Positions 25,096 to 33,739 of a stretch of 64,000 nt of DNA are shown in pieces. The first letter of the stretch is position 1. The number at the start of each line of letters is the position of its first letter. The notes beneath the pieces were generated by a model that did no database searches, was not told the DNA's origin, and saw nothing but the letters and a program-made list of their open reading frames with translations. Where the stretch lies: positions 248,001 through 312,000 of the forward strand of contig NZ_RPDJ01000001.1 in the NCBI RefSeq assembly GCF_004023625.1. The letters are read 5' to 3'. A program made the translations under genes and the position numbers. This stretch comes from Streptomyces cavernae. GTDB lineage: Bacteria; Actinomycetota; Actinomycetes; Streptomycetales; Streptomycetaceae.

Positions 25096-27525
25096 ATGCG
25101 TCTGAGATCGCTGCCCGTCACCCGGCGGCTCACCCGGCGGGGTGTCGTCGTTCTGTTGTCCACCGTCCTCGGCTTATCGGCCGCACCGCCCGCAGCGGGG
25201 GCCGGTGCTCCGGTCGACCGTCCCACCGCCTACGTCGACCCGCTGATCGGCTCCCGCAACGGTGGCAACACCTACCCCGGGGCCACCCTCCCGTACGGAA
25301 TGATCGCCTGGTCGCCGACCAGCACCACCGGCGACCAGACCAGCACCGGCGCCGCCAACGGCTACCAGTACGACACCACCCGGATCCGCGGCCTCAGCCT
25401 CACCCATGTCAACGGCGCCGGATGCAACCCAGGTGCCGCGGGCGACGTGCCGATCATGCCGTTCGTCGGTGAGGTCACCTCCTCGCCGTCGGCCGACACC
25501 CGGGACGCGGTCTACGCCTCCACCTTCTCGCACGCCAACGAGAAGGCCACTCCCGGCCGTTACACCCTCGGCCTGGACTCCGGCGCCACCGCCGACCTCG
25601 CCGTCAGCCGGCGGGCCGGCGTCGCCGACTTCACGTTCCCGGGCGACAAACCCGCCAATCTCCTGTTCCGGGTCTCCAACTCCCTCAACGGCAGTGAGGA
25701 CGCCCACGTCGAGATCGACGCCGCTCGTCGCAAGGTGACCGGCTGGGTGCTCACCGGCGCCTTCTGCGGCCGACGCGCCAACGGCGGCGTCAACAACCGC
25801 AAGAGCTACTACAAGCTCTACTTCAGCGCCTCCTTCGACCGCGCCTTCTCCTCGACCGGCACCTGGAAGGACGGCACGCTCGCACCGGGTTCGACCTCCG
25901 CGTCGGGCGGGGAGGGATACGCCACCGGCGCGGACCGCGCGGGACGCGGCTCCGGTGGCTGGGTCGGCTTCGACACGAGTGATGACAACGATGTCCGCAT
26001 GCGGCTCGGCATCTCCTATGTGAGCCTCGCCGGCGCCGAGAACAACCTCCGCCGGGAGACAGCACCGCGGGCGAGCGTCGACGACGTCGCGGCGGCCGGT
26101 ACCCGGGCCTGGGACCGGGAACTGCGCTCCGTCCGTCTCGGCGGCGGTACCGACGACCAGCGCACCGCCTTCTACACGGCGCTGTACCACTCACTGATGC
26201 AGCCGAACCTGATCAGTGACACCGACGGCCGCTACTACGGCATGGACGGCGCGGTGCACCGCGTCGAGCGCGGCCAGGGGGCCCAGTACAGCAACTTCTC
26301 CGGCTGGGACCAGTACCGTGCGCAGATCCAGCTGCTGGCCGTGCTCAAACCGCGTGTTGCGGGAGACTTCGCGCAGTCCCTGTACAACTTCGCCCGGCAG
26401 AACCGGGGAGTCTGGGACCGGTGGGTGCACATCAGCGGTGCCACCCATGTCATGACGGGCGACCCGTCGGCGGCGACCCTCGCCACCTTCTACGCCATGG
26501 GCGTACGCAACTTCGACTACGAAGGCGCCTTCGACTCCCTGGTCCGCCAGGCCACCGTCCCCCATCCCGACGGCCTCTCGGACGCGGGCTGCCCCGGCCA
26601 GTGCGTGGGCCAACGCCCCAATCTGGCCCAGTACTTGAGCTCCCACTACGCGGCCCAGGACGTCTGCCACTGCTGGGGCGGCGCGGCCGAGACCCTGGAG
26701 GACGCCGTCGCCGACTCCGCGCTCGCCGAATGGGCCGAACTCCTGGGACGGGACGAGCAGGCGACGGCCTTTCGCGAGCGCGCCGGCTACTGGCGCAACG
26801 TCTACAACCCGAACGCCACGCCGACCGCGGGCTACATCCAGGCACGCAGGCTCGACGGCTCCTGGGTGACACCGTTCAGTCCGGGCAGCGACCTCGGTTT
26901 CGCGCAGGGCACCAGCGCCACCTACACATGGATGGTTCCGCAGGACGTCCAGGGGCTGGCCGAGGCGATGGGCGGCCGGGAGACCGCCGCCACCCGGCTG
27001 GACGGCTTCTTCCACAAGCCCGACGGCTCCTGGTCGGTGAGGGGCGGCGACGCCCTGCGCTACGACCCCACCAACGAGCCGGGCATCCACGCCCCGTGGC
27101 TGTACAACGCCCTCGGGCAGCCGTGGAAGACCCAGGCCACCGTCCGGGAGATCCTCACCACCGTCTACGGAACCGGCCCCGCGGGCCTGCCGGGCAACGA
27201 CGACCTCGGGACCATGTCGGCCTGGTACGTCTTCTCCGCCCTGGGCCTCTACCCGCAGACGCCCGGCAGTGCCACCCTGCTGCTGGGTGCCCCCCTGTTC
27301 CGGTCCGCCGTCCTCGACCGCCCCGGCCGCGGCGACATCGTCATCAGCGCACCGGACGCCGGCGCCACCCACCCGTACATCGAGTCGGTCCGCGTCAATG
27401 GCCGTACCAGTGAACGTTCCTGGGTGGACCGGAGGCTGACGCTGTACGGCGGAACGCTCACCTACCGCCTGGCGGAACAGCCCGACACCACCTGGGCCAC
27501 CGAACCGGCGAACCTGCCCCGCTGA
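25096..27525 (+). CDS. Secreted GH92 family alpha-mannosidase-like glycosidase
   Basis: 809 residues. A Sec signal peptide (Arg-rich start, hydrophobic core, cleavage after AAGA) is followed by the GH92 hallmark DPLIGSRNGGNTYPGATLP, the WDQYR segment, and GNDDLGTMSAWYVFSALG near residue 703. GH92 enzymes are calcium-dependent exo-alpha-mannosidases acting on N-glycan or yeast-type mannans. The ATG at 25096 has GGAAGG upstream. Leu27 in the signal peptide is a TTA codon (25174-25176), so expression should be tied to bldA and development. It is monocistronic with a strong hairpin after the stop. Confidence 0.93.
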   Translation: MRLRSLPVTRRLTRRGVVVLLSTVLGLSAAPPAAGAGAPVDRPTAYVDPLIGSRNGGNTYPGATLPYGMIAWSPTSTTGDQTSTGAANGYQYDTTRIRGLSLTHVNGAGCNPGAAGDVPIMPFVGEVTSSPSADTRDAVYASTFSHANEKATPGRYTLGLDSGATADLAVSRRAGVADFTFPGDKPANLLFRVSNSLNGSEDAHVEIDAARRKVTGWVLTGAFCGRRANGGVNNRKSYYKLYFSASFDRAFSSTGTWKDGTLAPGSTSASGGEGYATGADRAGRGSGGWVGFDTSDDNDVRMRLGISYVSLAGAENNLRRETAPRASVDDVAAAGTRAWDRELRSVRLGGGTDDQRTAFYTALYHSLMQPNLISDTDGRYYGMDGAVHRVERGQGAQYSNFSGWDQYRAQIQLLAVLKPRVAGDFAQSLYNFARQNRGVWDRWVHISGATHVMTGDPSAATLATFYAMGVRNFDYEGAFDSLVRQATVPHPDGLSDAGCPGQCVGQRPNLAQYLSSHYAAQDVCHCWGGAAETLEDAVADSALAEWAELLGRDEQATAFRERAGYWRNVYNPNATPTAGYIQARRLDGSWVTPFSPGSDLGFAQGTSATYTWMVPQDVQGLAEAMGGRETAATRLDGFFHKPDGSWSVRGGDALRYDPTNEPGIHAPWLYNALGQPWKTQATVREILTTVYGTGPAGLPGNDDLGTMSAWYVFSALGLYPQTPGSATLLLGAPLFRSAVLDRPGRGDIVISAPDAGATHPYIESVRVNGRTSERSWVDRRLTLYGGTLTYRLAEQPDTTWATEPANLPR

Positions 27526-27529
27526 CCCT

Positions 27530-27561
27530 CGTGCACCGGCCCGCACCCGGGCCGGTGCACG
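27530..27561 (+). terminator. Terminator hairpin of the GH92 gene
   Basis: A perfect 13-bp stem (arm CGTGCACCGGCCC) with a 6-base loop GCACCC begins five bases after the stop codon. There is no T-run, as is usual for actinobacterial terminators. Confidence 0.75.
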
Positions 27562-27629
27562 GCACCACGGTGATGCCCGGGCGGGAAAATCGCGCGCGTC
27601 AGCCGGGCCGCGGACGGTACGGTCCCCGG

Positions 27630-28376
27630 ATGCATGACGACGACGGGGACGACGGCTACTTCGGCGAGAAGATCGCCGACACCTACGACGAGTCCACCGA
27701 GGGCATGTACGCCCCGGACGTGGTCGACCCGGCGGTCGACCTGCTCGCCGAACTCGCCGGTGACGGCCCGGCGCTCGAACTCGGCATCGGCACGGGCCGG
27801 ATCGCGCTGCCGCTGGCCGGACGAGGGATCCCGGTGCACGGCATCGACATGTCCCGGGCGATGGTGGCCCGGCTGCGCGCCAAACCCGGCGGCGACGCGA
27901 TCGGTGTGACGGTCGGCGACTTCGCCACGACCCGCGTGACCGGTTCCTTCTCGGTCGCGTACCTGGTGTTCAACACCATCATGAACCTGACCACACAGGA
28001 CGCCCAGGTGGCCTGCTTCCGCAACGCGGCCGACCACCTACGGCCCGGAGGCTGCTTCGTCATCGAGGTGGGCGTGCCCGATCTGCGCAGGCTGCCGCCG
28101 GGACAGAACGCGGTCCCGTTCGACATCAGCCCCACCCGGTGGGCGTTCGACACCTACGACGTCGCCACCCAGTCACAGAGTTCCAACTACGTCACCATCA
28201 TCGACGGACGCGCCGAGCACTGGTCCATCCCGTTCCGGTACGTCTGGCCCGCCGAGCTCGACCTGATGGCGCGACTCGCCGGGCTGCGGCTGCGCGACCG
28301 CTGGGAGAACTGGCGACGGGATCCGTTCACCAGTGAGAGCGGCGGACATGTCTCGGTCTGGGAGAAGCCCGCCTGA
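27630..28376 (+). CDS. Class I SAM-dependent methyltransferase
   Basis: 248 residues from the ATG at 27630. Motif I is ALELGIGTGRIALPLAGRG, followed by VHGIDMSRAMV and a later LRPGGCFVIEV. The N-terminal YFGEKIADTYDE is common in small-molecule methyltransferases of actinomycetes. No neighbouring biosynthetic genes indicate the substrate. Confidence 0.9.
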   Translation: MHDDDGDDGYFGEKIADTYDESTEGMYAPDVVDPAVDLLAELAGDGPALELGIGTGRIALPLAGRGIPVHGIDMSRAMVARLRAKPGGDAIGVTVGDFATTRVTGSFSVAYLVFNTIMNLTTQDAQVACFRNAADHLRPGGCFVIEVGVPDLRRLPPGQNAVPFDISPTRWAFDTYDVATQSQSSNYVTIIDGRAEHWSIPFRYVWPAELDLMARLAGLRLRDRWENWRRDPFTSESGGHVSVWEKPA

Positions 28377-28449
28377 CCATCGCTGTACCGGCCGCACACC
28401 CGGCATGTACAGTCACCGGACCGTCCCGTCACGGGCAGGAGAAACCAGC

Positions 28450-28884
28450 GTGTCCCGGGCGGTCGAGGAGCGCATCGTGGACCTTTCTCCTCCTGTGTTG
28501 AACCGGCTCGCGAACAGTTCTCTCGGGTGGGTCCCGATGGTCGCGTGCGTGGCCTACGGGGAGCAGACCGGTGAGGCGTTTCCACGCGCCGCGGCGGGTG
28601 CGGCCCTGCTCGTCTTCGCGGTCCTCGCCGTCCGCGGCTACCGGCTGGGCCTCTCCTGGGACACCGGGACACTGATCGTCCGGGGCTACCTGCGCACGCG
28701 CGTCATCCCCCGGGGGTCCGTCACGGCGGTCACGGACTTCCCCGCGGTCAGGTGGACGACGCGTACCGGACGGGCCCGATGGACACCGGTGGTGGTCCTG
28801 ATGACCGCCACGGCCGAGCTAGCGGGAATCCGGGACTGGAAGGAGCGCTCCGTCAGGGATCTCCGGCGGTGGGCACGGCGATAG
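28450..28884 (+). CDS. Small two-helix membrane protein with PH-like domain
   Basis: 144 residues from the GTG at 28450 (AGGAGA upstream). Two hydrophobic segments near residues 23-60 (WVPMVACVAYG and AALLVFAVLAVRGY) are followed by a short beta-rich domain, LSWDTGTLIVRGYLRTRVIP and RGSVTAV, typical of actinobacterial PH-like membrane proteins. The 3' end overlaps the convergent ion-channel gene by 32 bp. Function unknown. Confidence 0.7.
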   Translation: MSRAVEERIVDLSPPVLNRLANSSLGWVPMVACVAYGEQTGEAFPRAAAGAALLVFAVLAVRGYRLGLSWDTGTLIVRGYLRTRVIPRGSVTAVTDFPAVRWTTRTGRARWTPVVVLMTATAELAGIRDWKERSVRDLRRWARR

Positions 28885-29788
28885 GGGCGACGGTTCGGGT
28901 CGGGTCCTGATGCCCGCCGTGGCCCACGGTCGACACGGCCGAGGCCTGCGCGAGGCTGCGCTCCAGGTCGTCGAGGGCCCGGCGGGCCGCGGCGATGCGT
29001 TCACGCAGGAGGACCGTGTCGTCGGGGTGCGCCGCCGGGGGGTCTTCCCGCTCCATGTCACGTGCTTCGTCCAGTGAGTTGATGACGACCCCGATCAGGA
29101 CGTTCACGAGCACGAAGGAGGCGAGGAGGACGTACGACGCGTAGTAGAGGAGGCTCCAGCGGGAGACCTCCAGGCCCGCGTGGACCGCGTCACCGATGCC
29201 GTCCAGGGTCATCAGGAGGAAGAGCGTGAGCGCCGCACGGCCGATGGAGCCGTAGTGCTCGGGATCGTGGCGGGCGAAGAACACCCAGCCGACCATCGCG
29301 TACACATACAGCAGCAGCGCTCCGACCAGCAGGAAGCTCGCCGTACCCGGCAGGCTGCGGCCCACCGCGATCATCATGATCCGCAACTGCGGGAGGAAGC
29401 GTGCGGTGCGCAGGACCCGGGCCAGCCGCAACAGTCGCAGGACGGTGCCGTTCTCGCGGACGACCGGCAGGAACGCGGACAGGACGACGGCCAGGTCGAA
29501 GACGTTCCACGGGTCACGGAAGAAGTCCTTCGGGCGGTCCGCGTGTGCCGCGGCCCGCAGCAGGATCTCCACCGTGAAAGCGGCCAGGCAGGCGTGCTCG
29601 GCCAGACGTAACCAGCCGCTCCACTCCTGGACCGCACCGGTGTACGTCTCCACGCCGAGCAGTGTCGCGTTGGCCAGGATCACACCTAGAACGACGACCG
29701 CGAAGGCACGTGCCTCCGTGATGGTCCGGCACCGGCGTGCCAGCGCCTCGCGAGCCGACAGTCTGCGCTCGGCCGTGTGGTCCGTCAT
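28853..29788 (-). CDS. Voltage-gated-type cation channel (single six-helix subunit)
   Basis: 311 residues from the ATG at 29788. It has the bacterial six-helix plan: S1-S3, an S4-like helix RLLRLARVLRTARFLPQLR near 118-137, and a pore loop with filter TLDGIGD at about 194-200. After S6 a charged, probably coiled-coil tail follows. The filter has acidic residues at its third and seventh positions, unlike the TLESWAS type of sodium channels. Leu60 is a TTA codon (29611-29609), predicting bldA dependence. The gene overlaps its convergent neighbour by 32 bp. Confidence 0.85.
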   Translation of the reverse strand: MTDHTAERRLSAREALARRCRTITEARAFAVVVLGVILANATLLGVETYTGAVQEWSGWLRLAEHACLAAFTVEILLRAAAHADRPKDFFRDPWNVFDLAVVLSAFLPVVRENGTVLRLLRLARVLRTARFLPQLRIMMIAVGRSLPGTASFLLVGALLLYVYAMVGWVFFARHDPEHYGSIGRAALTLFLLMTLDGIGDAVHAGLEVSRWSLLYYASYVLLASFVLVNVLIGVVINSLDEARDMEREDPPAAHPDDTVLLRERIAAARRALDDLERSLAQASAVSTVGHGGHQDPTRTVAPIAVPTAGDP

Positions 29789-29984
29789 GCCGTTTTCTCG
29801 TCCCCCGGGGGTCAACAGGGCGGAGAGCCGGGCATGTTGTCGCTCCGGGCCCGCCCTGCAAGATCCTTCTCCAGGAGTGTAGATGCCCTCCGGAGTGGTG
29901 GTGGACCAGAACGTTCGCGCACCGAAGCGGTGCCAAACTGAGCTTGGCGACCATCGGTACAGCAGATCGGCGGCCGACGCAGGT

Positions 29985-30285
29985 TGGCTACGCGACTGCG
30001 TCGCGACGGCAGGTGAGTATCGGGGCTTTGTAGCGCTGACGGCCGCCGCCCCTGAAGACAGCGAGTCAGCACTCCATGCTCCGTGCGTCACCATGCGTAC
30101 GGCGGGCACGCGGCTCCTCGCCGGTGCGCAGGGCGCGGGGAAAGCGTGGACCGACATCGACGGCACCGATCTGTTCGCGCTGGTGGCGGCGCTCGCGTGG
30201 CTGGGCGACCAAGCCTCGCTCGCACCACGCGCCGGTCACCACTTCGATGTCGTCGCGAGCGCAGTGCTGACGAGCGCGGCGAGCA
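29985..30285 (+). pseudogene. Remnant of a TetR-family regulator (C-terminal half only)
   Basis: One frame encodes WLRDCVATAGEYRGF, then DGTDLFALVAALAWLGDQ and FDVVASAVLT, which matches the C-terminal effector domain of a common Streptomyces TetR subfamily. The DNA-binding half is absent: the preceding 90 bp (29883-29984) shows unrelated residues and no HTH. The frame then runs on without resemblance past 30285. The rest of 29789-30440 shows no other gene. Confidence 0.65.
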
Positions 30286-30366
30286 GCGATGCCGAAGGAG
30301 AGCGCCGCGTGTCGCGCCCGCAGCTGACATCGTCACGCGCGGCCACCCCGAGTCGTCGGCGCACCC

Positions 30367-30456
30367 TCACCACGCGAATCGCGGCCTTCGAGCGAGGCGG
30401 AGCTGGTCGGGGTGGAAGGCACCGGAGAGCAGGAGGTCGTTCAGGTCGATGTCGGT
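30367..30456 (-). pseudogene. Frameshifted 3' tail of the pentapeptide-repeat gene
   Basis: Just past the frameshift, a different minus-strand frame continues the expected protein: DIDLNDLLLSGAFHPDQLRL, then ARRPRFAW and a stop. The canonical form of this region in Streptomyces homologues that I recall continues for hundreds of residues, which are missing here. A second disruption (CTCG apparently duplicated at about 30388-30395) breaks the frame again. Confidence 0.55.
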
Positions 30457-32009
30457 AGGGTCAGGTGCGAGGTGTCGACCCCGCGCACCGAGACCACCCG
30501 CACGCCACTCTCGGCGCCTTCCAGCAGACTCTCCTCCACCGCCGTACCGCCGCTGGTGGTGAAGGGGGCGGTGTGGGCAGCCACGGTCACGGGGAACGAC
30601 AGCACCGAGTGACTGAGGTCGAGGGCCGCGTAGCGCAGACGCAGAGTCGCCGTCGACTCCCACCGGGTCTCTTCGCAGCGCACCTCACGCGCCGCGATCT
30701 CCAGCGTCACAGGCACCTCGAACACCGCACCGGACAGATTGACCTTCCCCGCACACACCACCGGCCCGAACAGCGACGCCAGCGCGAACCGCGCCCCGCG
30801 GAACTCGGCGTCGCTGGAGAACCGCGCCCCGCGGAACTCGGCTGTACCGGAGAACCGCGTCTCATCGAACCGGGTGGTGTCGAAGAACTGTGCCCCGTCG
30901 AATCCGGCGTCGCTGGAGAACCGCGCCTCGCGGAACCAGGCGTCCCTGGAGAACCTTGCCCTGCTGAACATGGTGGGGCCGGAGAACTGTGCCCCGTAGA
31001 ACTCGGCGAAGCGGGAGAAGTGTGCCCCGTCGAACTCGGCGTCGCTGGAGAACTGCGCCCTGCGGAACCAGGCGTCCCTGGAGAACCTTGCCCTGCCGAA
31101 GCTGGCAGGGCCGGAGAAACGCGCCCCGTCGAACCGGGCATCGCTGGAGAAATGTGCCCCGTCGAATCGTGCGTCGCCGGAGAACTGCGCTCTGTCGAAC
31201 CCGGCGGCAATGAAGAACCGCGTATCGCCGAACCCGGCATTACCGGAGAACCGCGCACCGCGGAACTCGGCCCGGCCGAACTGCCCCCCGTCGAAGCCGG
31301 CGTCGCTGGAGAACTCCGCGCTGTCGAATCCGGCGGTGCGGGAGAACGGCACCCCGTCGAAGTTGGCGGGGCCGGAGAACTGCGCCCCGCGGAACTCGGC
31401 GTCGCTGGAGAACCGCGCCCCGCGGAACTCGGCGGTACCCGAGAACCGCGCCTCGGTGAACCAGCCGGTATGGAACTGGGCCCCGCGGAACACGGCGTTA
31501 CCGGAGAACCGCGCCCCGCGGAACGTGGCGGTACGGGAGAACCGGGCCCTGTCGAAGACGACATCACCGGAGAACTGTGCCGTGCCGAACCCGGCGGTGC
31601 CGGAGAACTGCACGTCTTCGAACCGCGCGATATCGGAGAATCGCACGCCGTGGAATTCTGCGTTACCGGAGAACCGCGCCCCATCGAACCCGGCAGGGCC
31701 GGAGAACCGCGCCCCGTTGAACAAGGCAACGCCCAGGTGGAGTTTTCCGGTGGTGGGGTCGCGCAGGGCGTGGAGGAGACCTCTCAGGAGTTGCTCGGTG
31801 AAGGGGGTACCGCGGTGGTCGATGTCGGCGCCGGGGGTCAGGGAGGCCAGGTAGACATCGCGGTCGGTGTCGTCCAAGTGGGCCAGGCATGCGGTGTGGC
31901 CGGGCACATGGATGCCGGGGCAGCCGACGGGGGCGGTGGCGGGGTCGGCGCCGTGTCCGCAGTGCGGCCAGGAAGGCGGGGCTGGGGCGGGCGTCGGTGG
32001 TGTGCTCAT
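30441..32009 (-). CDS. Pentapeptide-repeat protein, C-terminally truncated by frameshift
   Basis: 522 residues. The N-terminus has a Cys/His-rich segment (HCGHG, GCPGIHVPGHTACLAHL) that may bind zinc, then about residues 92-445 form a right-handed beta-helix of some 70 pentapeptides in a ten-residue pattern of the form GARFSGNAEF. A Cys-containing beta domain follows (LEIAAREVRCEETRW). The reading ends in HLTLPTST. One base appears missing near 30456/30457; restoring it gives HLTLTDIDLNDLLLSG, so the stop is premature. The core may still fold. The 30-bp period also makes the DNA repetitive. Function unknown. Confidence 0.75.
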   Translation of the reverse strand: MSTPPTPAPAPPSWPHCGHGADPATAPVGCPGIHVPGHTACLAHLDDTDRDVYLASLTPGADIDHRGTPFTEQLLRGLLHALRDPTTGKLHLGVALFNGARFSGPAGFDGARFSGNAEFHGVRFSDIARFEDVQFSGTAGFGTAQFSGDVVFDRARFSRTATFRGARFSGNAVFRGAQFHTGWFTEARFSGTAEFRGARFSSDAEFRGAQFSGPANFDGVPFSRTAGFDSAEFSSDAGFDGGQFGRAEFRGARFSGNAGFGDTRFFIAAGFDRAQFSGDARFDGAHFSSDARFDGARFSGPASFGRARFSRDAWFRRAQFSSDAEFDGAHFSRFAEFYGAQFSGPTMFSRARFSRDAWFREARFSSDAGFDGAQFFDTTRFDETRFSGTAEFRGARFSSDAEFRGARFALASLFGPVVCAGKVNLSGAVFEVPVTLEIAAREVRCEETRWESTATLRLRYAALDLSHSVLSFPVTVAAHTAPFTTSGGTAVEESLLEGAESGVRVVSVRGVDTSHLTLPTST

Positions 32010-32122
32010 GGTTTGGGAACTCCGGGGCTTTCGGCAGTGACGGGGGCCGACGGCGCTGTCTGCCGGGGCGTCGGCGGCAGACGGGCGGTAGACGGGCGAC
32101 AGGGGTTCGGGGCGCCGCCGGG

Positions 32123-32278
32123 TCAGAGCCTGCCGTGGTGGAAGGGGTTGTACGCGGTGAAGGAGTCTTCGTCGGTCTCTCCGCGGTCATCGGCATTCGG
32201 CCTGACAGGCGGGGCGGGCGAGGTCACCCTGCCGGGTGGAGCGCCACGGCGTTCTGGTGCGGTCGCAGAACTCGGCAT
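32123..32278 (-). CDS. Possible small protein (51 aa), low support
   Basis: A minus-strand frame from ATG 32278 (or GTG 32227) ends in TDEDSFTAYNPFHHGRL. The last 35 codons have a high-GC third position like real genes here; the first 16 do not. No ribosome-binding site is visible and I do not recognise it. It could equally be the tail of a decayed gene. The rest of the 555-bp spacer 32010-32564 shows nothing convincing. Confidence 0.25.
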   Translation of the reverse strand: MPSSATAPERRGAPPGRVTSPAPPVRPNADDRGETDEDSFTAYNPFHHGRL

Positions 32279-32564
32279 GGCTCAGGCCGGTGTCGGTCGG
32301 CCTACGGCGGCGCTCGACCTGCTCCAGCCGCCACGCGGCCCGACGCCCCCGCGCCGGCACACCGCGCCCGACGCTCCCGGCGGAACCTCCCCACACGCAC
32401 AGCCGTCACCCGCGACACCCTGCCACCCAAGAACCAGCCGCCACCGACTGTTCAGGGGAGGATCGCGCGGCCGAGATCGAGAACGCTCGCACTTCCTGGC
32501 GCCCGGAGCGTCGAGGATCTCACCGTGCTGCCGGCTCGACGGGCGAGCGCTGAGGTCGAGGCAG

Positions 32565-33230
32565 TTACCGCTCCCGGACCGCGTAGGTCAGGTGGGTCAC
32601 CCGCTGCGTCGGCTCCGCGCGGACCGGCTCCAGGGCCACGCGGCCCGCGTCCACGCCGTCGAACAGGCGGATTCCGGAGCCGAACAGCACGGGTGCGAGC
32701 GCGATCGAGAACTCGTCGATCAGGCCGGCGTTCACGTACTCCAGGATCGTTGCGCCGCCGCCCGCGACGCGGACGTCTCGGTCGCCGGCGGCCTCGCGGG
32801 CCCGGTCGAGCGCGGGCTCGATGCCGTCGTTGACGAAGTGGAAGGTGGTCCCACCCGGCCGCTCCCAGGGGTCACGCTTCTCGTGCGTCACGACGAAGAC
32901 CGGCGTGTGGAACGGCGCCTCTTCCGGCCACGCCTGCTCGCCGAGGTCGAACATGCGCTTGCCCATCACGCTCGCGCCGGTGCGCTCGAACGTCTCCCGC
33001 GCGATGTCGTTGTCGCGCCCTTCCTCGCCGCCCTCGCCCAGCTTCAGGTTCTCCCGGAAGAACCGCTGCGGGAAGATCCACTGCTGCAGTTCCATCCACT
33101 GCCCCATCCAGCGCTGGACCTGCGGGTCGTCCTGATTCTCGGGTGCGAAGAAGTCGTCAACGGGCACGGACTCGGGCGCGATGAAGCCGTCCAGCGACAT
33201 CGACACGCTGAAGAACACCTTCCCGGCCAT
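32565..33230 (-). CDS. Dihydrofolate reductase-fold (RibD C-terminal type) protein
   Basis: 221 residues: VFFSVSMSLDGFIAPES at the start, SVMGKRMFDLGEQ and the C-terminal RVAGGGATILEYVNAGLIDE are hallmarks of the RibD-C/dihydrofolate reductase-like family. These bind NADPH and reduce small substrates; most are not true folate enzymes. The start overlaps the SRPBCC stop by one base (TGATG). It is the third gene of the ArsR operon. Confidence 0.9.
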   Translation of the reverse strand: MAGKVFFSVSMSLDGFIAPESVPVDDFFAPENQDDPQVQRWMGQWMELQQWIFPQRFFRENLKLGEGGEEGRDNDIARETFERTGASVMGKRMFDLGEQAWPEEAPFHTPVFVVTHEKRDPWERPGGTTFHFVNDGIEPALDRAREAAGDRDVRVAGGGATILEYVNAGLIDEFSIALAPVLFGSGIRLFDGVDAGRVALEPVRAEPTQRVTHLTYAVRER

Positions 33231-33736
33231 CAGCCCTCAGCTCCCTTCCGAACGGTCTCGGTGAGGTAGGCAGCCAGGTTGCTCAGGGTCTGCCGGCCGC
33301 CCTCGATCGCGTGGTACTTCTCGACCGCCTCGTCGCGCAGCTCCTTGGTGGGGAACACCGTGCGCATCTCGATCCGGGTCGCCGCGCCGTCGGGCGCGAA
33401 CGTGAGGACCGACTCGAAGGCGTTCGCGTCGCCGCGGGACTCACCGTGCAGCAGCGCGATCCGCTCGGGCGGGGCGATTTCCGTCCAGGAGATCCACTCC
33501 TGGTAGTCCGTCCCGTCCGGTCCGTGCATCACGAAGTCCCACTCCCCGCCGACGCGGAACTCGAAGGACCGCGTGGTGGTGGTGAACCCGTCCGGTCCCC
33601 ACCATCGCGACAGGTGCCGGACTTCGGTGAACGCCTCGAACACCAGCTCCCGTGGGGCGTCGATGATCCGGGAAATCACGATCTCGCGGTCGGCCGTCGC
33701 TGACCGCGCCGGCGCGTCCCGTCCTGTCGCTGCCAT
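33230..33736 (-). CDS. SRPBCC/AHSA1 family protein
   Basis: 168 residues of the START-like fold: IDAPRELVFEAFTEVRHLSR followed by WWGPDGFTTT, and ATRIEMRTVFPTKELRDEA. AGGAGGAGTGACCG precedes the ATG at 33736. ArsR plus AHSA1-type pairs are common in actinobacteria, and the SRPBCC protein probably binds a hydrophobic small molecule. It lies 3 bp after the ArsR gene. Confidence 0.9.
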   Translation of the reverse strand: MAATGRDAPARSATADREIVISRIIDAPRELVFEAFTEVRHLSRWWGPDGFTTTTRSFEFRVGGEWDFVMHGPDGTDYQEWISWTEIAPPERIALLHGESRGDANAFESVLTFAPDGAATRIEMRTVFPTKELRDEAVEKYHAIEGGRQTLSNLAAYLTETVRKGAEG

Positions 33737-33739
33737 CGG

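Noticed and set aside
6830..28934. A 16-bp identity GTGGCCCACGGTCGAC shared by the 29-bp repeats (6830) and the channel gene end (28919)
   Set aside because: Chance matches of this length are expected in 64 kb of GC-rich DNA, and one copy is inside coding sequence.
30741..31740. Possible CRISPR-like regular repeats in 30.7-31.7 kb
   Set aside because: The 30-bp period has no unique spacers and translates into pentapeptide repeats.
30465..33269. A very long open frame on the plus strand antisense to the pentapeptide gene
   Set aside because: It is the mirror of the 30-bp periodic repeat and high GC; the minus frame has the pentapeptide pattern, and the plus frame also runs through two other genes.
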